64,000 nt of DNA from Echinometra lucunter (Eukaryota > Echinodermata > Echinoidea > Camarodonta > Echinometridae). The position numbers were made by a program, and so were the translations under genes. The notes under the pieces were generated by a model. It did no database searches. It saw only the letters and a list, made by a program, of their open reading frames with translations, and had not been told where the DNA came from. Location of the stretch: the NCBI GenBank assembly GCA_029962745.1, contig CM057154.1, positions 24,870,699 to 24,934,698 of the forward strand. Direction: 5' to 3'. This document shows positions 58,952-64,000 of this stretch, in pieces. Within the stretch, counting starts at the first letter, position 1. Each line of letters opens with the position of its first letter.

Positions 58952-59689
58952 TGAGATGAGAATATCATGACTTTAGAATAAGAACGAGACATCATTGGGG
59001 ACGAATAAGGTGATCTGTCAAATCTTTTAGTAAAATGATGTCTCAGGGGACGTCGACATTAAATGCCATAAAGAAGACAATATATCAAAACGATATATGA
59101 CCTGATTATGACATTTTGAAAAAGTGGCACTTTGATGACTTCACGCTGACGTAATGAACAATATGACGTCATAATTGAAAACATGGAATTTTTTAGTTCA
59201 CATGAGAATATGGCAATGTTACAACCCTTTGACAACCCATTTTTTTGTCATGAAATTAAATCTTCAACTCATAGGCTTTCAGAAAATGTAAAAAAAAAAA
59301 ATGGGGGGGGGGGGTCTCCGACCTTTTTAACGAGCTATGGCGGATTTTAAAGGGGGCATGTTTTGCATATTTTTACATTATTTGCCCCATGGACGCACGC
59401 ACAGCTGGAAATTCGAATTTCTTTTCTTTTTTTATTATATAAGAATGATCATCGATATTTTTTTTTTAAGTTTATATACGTATGCACTTCAATTTCAGTT
59501 CCATTTAATAACTCGTTCCCAACATTTTTTTCAATTTTTTGACAAATACTTCGTGATAAATTTGTCAAATACAAGAATACATTAACCAAGATTTTGCGGC
59601 GTGAGAAACGGAAATATGATGGCGTGCAGTTTGAAAGAAAAAATCCAATATAAAGGAAACATGGGGAATAATTAGCAATGCCTTGAACA
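58123..59689. other. No gene seen
   Basis: Includes a 49-base T run (58900-58948) and two similar sentences around ATGACGTCATAA (58876 and 59163), each followed by TTGAAAA and ATGAGAATAT, which suggests a degenerate tandem duplication of about 290 bp. A run of A then G lies at 59290-59312. Confidence 0.5.
58900..58948 (+). repeat. T homopolymer, 49 bases
   Basis: Unbroken T run; could be the poly-A of a minus-strand retrocopy or an expanded A/T tract. Confidence 0.97.
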
Positions 59690-61080
59690 GAAAGATCAAT
59701 ATCAAAGACATAATTCAAATCCGAGAGGGTGACAAAATTATTAATGATGAAGAACCACTTTAATAAGTATTTCTCAAATATTGGACCAAATCTTGCCAAG
59801 AAATTCCTAATGTCAAAAAAACTTTTCATTCTATCTAGAAGAACAAAAATCAGAATTCTATGTCCTTAAATCCAACCAACAAATCAAAAATAATAAAAAT
59901 TGTGAAGAATATGAAAGATAAGCGAAGTATAGGTCATTATTAATTTATTACTGAAACTCATTACACGAAGTTTTAGATCACTTAGTACATAATTTTAATT
60001 TTTCTATGGCCCAGGGTGTTGTCCCAGATATAATATTTTATTGCAAAAGTTGTCCCGATTTAAAAAAAAAAGGTGATCCCTTAGAGTCAACTAATATAGG
60101 CCAATATCCCTCCTAAACTCTAAGGGGTTAGAAAAACTGATTTATGATCGCACACTGGCATTTTTTCTGAGCAATAATATATTTGCAGATTCGCAATTTG
60201 GTTTTAAACAAAAATATGCTACAGTACATGCTATTTTGCAATTCATTAACCAGGTTGCTTCTGCGAATGATGATTATTGTTATACCACTGAGACGTTTCT
60301 TGACCTCTCCAAGGCCTTTGACACAATTGATCATCAAATGTTACTGCACATACTCTCTCAATACGGTATACGTTTGGAGGGCCTAGGAGTGGTTCAGAAC
60401 TTATCTCAGGGGAAGTACGCAATCTGTATCTGCTAAAGGCATTAACTCATCTTTTCAACACTTTGTGGCGTTCCCCAAGGATCCCTTCTTGGGCCTTTAT
60501 TATTTATGAATGATTTTCAAAATTCGTCCAAGGCCTTTACGTTTACATTATTTGCAGATGACTCTTCTGTATTCTTCTTCCACAAAAATCCCAATGTTTT
60601 GTTTAAAACAGTTAATAACGAACTCCGACTTGCTGAAGAGTGGATATGGGGTAATAAACTTTCCTTAAAAATAAAATAAAACTCGGTGAATGTTCTTCAG
60701 AAATTCTCTATTTCAACGTTACCTGACAGTGTTTATATTAATAAAATCCGTTAAGAATTTAGTTGATTCTTTGAAAGTCCTTGGTCTTACTGTTGACAAT
60801 AAACTTTTACATTTACATTTACATTTACATTTAAGTAAAACGCTCGCAATGAATACTGGAGTAATTAAGAAACCGAAAATGTTATTTCCTAAATATATTT
60901 TGAAAAGCATATTCTCAACGCTTATCTTACCTTATTTGAACTATGTTATACTCGTATGGGCACAGTCATTTAATTACCAGTTGGATGATTTATTAATACT
61001 ACTAAAACGTGTAATGCAAATAATATATCATACTGGGCTTGCTTCAAACCATCGTGTGATCGCGTCGGGCCGTGTATTCG
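59690..61080 (+). pseudogene. Second decayed CR1/L2-type LINE ORF
   Basis: In order: NKYFSNIGPNLAKKF near 59760, SQFGFKQKYATVHAIL near 60190, FLDLSKAFDTIDHQMLL near 60298, GVPQGSLLGPLLF near 60470, an intact catalytic FADDSSVFF near 60550, WIWGNKLSLK near 60640, and NYVILVWAQSFN near 60935. A TTTACA run (60808-60834, four units) interrupts it, and many frame changes and stops are present. 5'-truncated. It is a separate insertion from 56088-58030. Confidence 0.85.
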
Positions 61081-61299
61081 CGTAACCCGACTTTTCGTGA
61101 AAACAGACCCCCTTTATTTGCGAAAGGTTGGGTTAATCGGATGGTAACAATATGATTTTTTGCAATGATAGTCACTGACATAAGACTAATCTTTTACGCG
61201 AATATTCGTGAAAAACCTACCTTCAAATGACGAAGTATTTGCTAAAACCATTTAAAACCATTTCCTTGTTAAAAAATTTATTACAAACACTGATTTTAG

Positions 61300-61537
61300 C
61301 AAGGGGCGACGCTACTGGGGGAGGGGGAAGGGGGCAAATACTCCATTATGATTTTTCAAGCGTTCAAAAGAAAAAGGAAAATAAGGGTGAAAAGGAGGAG
61401 GAAGAAGAAGAAGGAGGAGGAGAAAGAGAGGCCTGAAACTCGCAACTATGATACACCCATTTGTTCATTTAAAACATCAATAAATTCACCTATGGCTCAT
61501 CTTTCCCCCTATCAAAACATACTGGCGCCGCCCCCTG
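61300..61537. mobile_element. Possible hAT-type MITE
   Basis: CAAGGGGCGACGCTACTGG at the left and ACTGGCGCCGCCCCCTG at the right are weak inverted repeats around a purine tract. The flanks GATTTTAG and ACCTTAGG agree only partly, so no clean duplication. Confidence 0.3.
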
Positions 61538-61559
61538 ACCTTAGGGGAAGTTTATCTTA

Positions 61560-63000
61560 ATTACATCGGATTAGTGTTGGGCATGCGTATTACGAAAGAT
61601 CTATCCTTTTTAATCATCGATATCCATTCTATTTTGATGGGCGTAGATAATTGACGAATGGGTTTTCAGTCTTTTTGAGCAATACAGTCTTTTTTGAGCA
61701 ATACATCCGTTATTTATCCTCTTTTTTTCGCTGAGCTTCGAATATGTTCTAACTGCAGTTTTCTACAAGGAGGTTGATAACTGATTTTTCAATCTTTGAC
61801 AGACCACCTAATTCGTCCCAGTGGCGAATTCAAATGTTTCGTTTCAGATTAAGTCTTTTGATAGAACCAATGCCACCTTTCTTACATTCACAGGATTCAG
61901 ATTTTACTGGGTTTTTTTCGAAACGAACTTTAGTAATTTACTCTTCTTTGGTGCCAAAGTAAACAGAAAACCTTTATTTCTATAGATTGGCATAGGACAA
62001 GTGATTTCAATTTTAATTAAGTTGATAGACACTATTGGTTCAAAAGATGGGGAAAAAAGATTTTGGAAAGAGTAATCTCTGTTGAGAGGGAGGATGTCAA
62101 ATATGTAGTTTTAAAAATAATTATATCGATTGGACTTGTCTGGATGAATCAGTGGTCATTCTGAGATCACCAATTTTCAGGTAGTTTCATTACGTAATAA
62201 TGACAAAGCAACCATGTGAAAGACTTTTTATATGGTCAAGTGAAAGGTGACGATTTTTTTTAAAGACACGAGACACTTCGAATGATTTGTTATATGCAGT
62301 TGTAATATAACCTTAAGAGCCATTCATCAGATTTTCTTGCTTTGACCTGGTCAGTAGCGAGAAAAAACAAACAATAACATAAGTTCTGTTTACGCTACAA
62401 ATGTGCGGGAGTGGTCGGAGTGCAAGAGTGTGAGGCTACCTTAGTGCACAACGGAACCGTTAAACTGGGGCTATTTCAACCCTTTTCACGGAAATTTTAA
62501 TCGTTATCATAAAATGTCTGAATAGCGAAATTTGTCTGTGTACAAACCAAAATTACATAACTTGAATAATGAAAAACATCAATATTCATAAAGAGAGAAA
62601 ATTACAATAAGTGAAGTATGTAATAAGACAGCATTAAGTAATGTGGCAATATACACCCTAGAGGTCGAATAATTATTCGAGAAATGAAAAAAAAATAGCA
62701 AAACAAGAAGGAAATAAGGAGAGCAGTGGGAGGGAAATAAATGGGAAGGAGTTGAGATGGGGGTAGCTGACAATCACATTCCGAGACGAAATAAATGTGA
62801 ATAAGTGAAAGTGACAGTGTATTTGACTACCCAGTATTAGAGGGAGAGAAATTGGAATAGTGATAACAGTAGAGTATTTACAATTTTAAAGTATGCAAGG
62901 TATAAGTGCGATGTGCTTGAAGTACATGTAATAAAATTACCTGCAACTATCTCTTGGACCCCGTACCATGACCTGTTATGGCGATCGTGCCTTTTCTTCC
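61560..63000. other. No gene seen
   Basis: AT-rich with short random frames. Near 62990 and 63060 the words CTTCCCTTGCCCCAAAA and TTTTGGGGCAAGGGAAG form an inverted repeat around about 55 bp. Confidence 0.5.
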
Positions 63001-63004
63001 CTTG

Positions 63005-63262
63005 CCCCAAAACAGTAGTGGAGGCCTCACGAATGTACATGGGAAGATTGTCCAGAATTTTGGGGCAAGGGAAGAAAAAACTTGAGTCTATGATAGACTC
63101 ATGCAAAACACTTCTTAAAACTTATCTTATAAGGCAATCCTCTACTTAATTAATGTATTTTATATTAGTTTTTTTCCACTTTTCTCTCCTTTTTTCCTCT
63201 TTTTGTCATGCGCTTAAAAATACTATATTAAGCGCGAAATAAATGTTACATATTATTATTAG
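63005..63262 (+). mobile_element. 3' end of a LINE
   Basis: A C-terminal frame SCKTLLKTYLIRQSST resembles the FKRNLKTYLFRQ ending of CR1/L2-type LINEs. It is followed by a UTR with TTAAGCGCGAAATAAATG and a trinucleotide tail, recalling the tail of the SINE at 42127-42422. Confidence 0.5.
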
Positions 63263-63284
63263 TATTAGTATTAGTATTAGTATT

Positions 63285-63322
<38 letters not shown>
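63250..63322 (+). repeat. ATT / AGTATT microsatellite
   Basis: About five ATTAGT units followed by about ten ATT units. Confidence 0.96.
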
Positions 63323-63854
63323 GTGATAACTATAAAATGAAGAAATTATTATACTCGGTGTAAACAAAATATTACACGTTTGGTTATTTATAATTCGAAA
63401 GATATAACTAATAAATAGCCCTACTTTCGACAGTGTTAAAAACTAAAGGATGTAAACTTTATTTGGATTCATTTTGTGAATTTTCCCGCATTAATTTCTG
63501 CGAAATAATGCTCTAAATACAAAACCAGATATTTGCATTTGTGCATTGCAGGTGAAAATGCACTACACCTCTTTTAACCAAGAATTATATGAATCATTCG
63601 TCACACGCATGGAGGGGTAAAATGTTGGCAGAAATGACAGGTGATGTTAATAATTTCATCATGAATCAAGAACTAACCAAAGAGAGAAATTGTGGCTTCG
63701 CCTTTGGTAAAATTGAACATCTAATAACATTCACTGAAACCTTGCCAAAAACAGTTTACAGTGTAAAATAAAGCTGATGCGACTAATGGATTTTACGTTT
63801 AATTCTAATAATCAAAAAGTGTCATGTCATTTTACACCTAATAAAAAGACGATC
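63323..63854. other. No gene recognised
   Basis: A 60-codon frame at 63589-63771 has no recognisable motif. Confidence 0.5.
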
Positions 63855-63985
63855 GCCTGAAGCTCGAGAAATACAGAGCTGCAAGGGTTATACATGGTTA
63901 TGGAGAACGTATGGCAATCAGTTTGACTGAAATCTTGCTCAGACCCAACATCGCAATAGGGTCGTGTTATATCTCCGTCGATAAA
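63855..63985 (+). pseudogene. Probable LINE C-terminal fragment
   Basis: Reads KLEKYRAARVIHGYGERMA, like the LQ-x-RAARII-x-G motif after the RT domain of CR1/L2-type elements. No more of the element is visible before the window ends. Confidence 0.4.
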
Positions 63986-64000
63986 ACTCGATTCCTTTAT

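Overview
The window looks like a piece of draft animal genome, most likely a marine deuterostome invertebrate (an echinoderm is my best guess). The grounds are intron-containing genes, Ty3/Gypsy, L1-like, CR1/L2-like and Penelope-like retroelements, hAT- and CACTA-type DNA transposons, tRNA-derived SINEs, many microsatellites, and a Gmr1-like retroelement with integrase before reverse transcriptase, an order described from deuterostomes. Species cannot be decided from sequence alone. Two runs of N (1-295 and 30478-30977) are assembly gaps. Repeated single-base lesions in otherwise good reading frames suggest uncorrected indels, real decay, or both.

Layout. 296-1307: end of a Mag-like Gypsy element and a short LTR. 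1340-3640: broken Gmr1-like integrase plus reverse transcriptase. 4448-9844 (minus): full-length L1-like LINE with a 10-bp target duplication. 11105-12800: hAT-type non-autonomous element with a perfect 8-bp duplication and a second element nested in it. 13385-14510: Penelope-like fragment. 16575-18036: unusual hairpin and palindrome arrays. 18637-35955: a 17.3-kb CACTA/EnSpm-type transposon with matching ends, subterminal repeats, a broken transposase (22917-25397, minus) and a spliced multi-exon passenger gene with a PB1-like N-terminus (25440-35634, minus). It hosts later insertions: a fold-back element at 20332-21158 and an inverted second copy of the hAT-type composite at 32167-33964. 36971-41437: full-length single-ORF LINE. 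41801-45368: the last three coding exons of mitochondrial 3-ketoacyl-CoA thiolase (ACAA2), the only clear conserved host gene, with a frameshift and a non-canonical splice acceptor in its middle exon. 45428-46519: a MITE carrying an 816-bp CACTA derivative that itself keeps a SAM-like first exon. 48962-49034 (minus): an orphan signal-peptide exon. 49673-51831: another nested hAT-type composite. 52000-64000: microsatellites, MITEs and two decayed LINEs.

How it fits together. Mobile DNA dominates. The most interesting theme is the CACTA group: one large element and one small derivative each keep a spliced first exon starting about 320-400 bp inside one terminus. The N-terminal domain differs (PB1-like in one, SAM-like in the other), suggesting that these transposons carry a second gene with exchangeable interaction domains beside the transposase.
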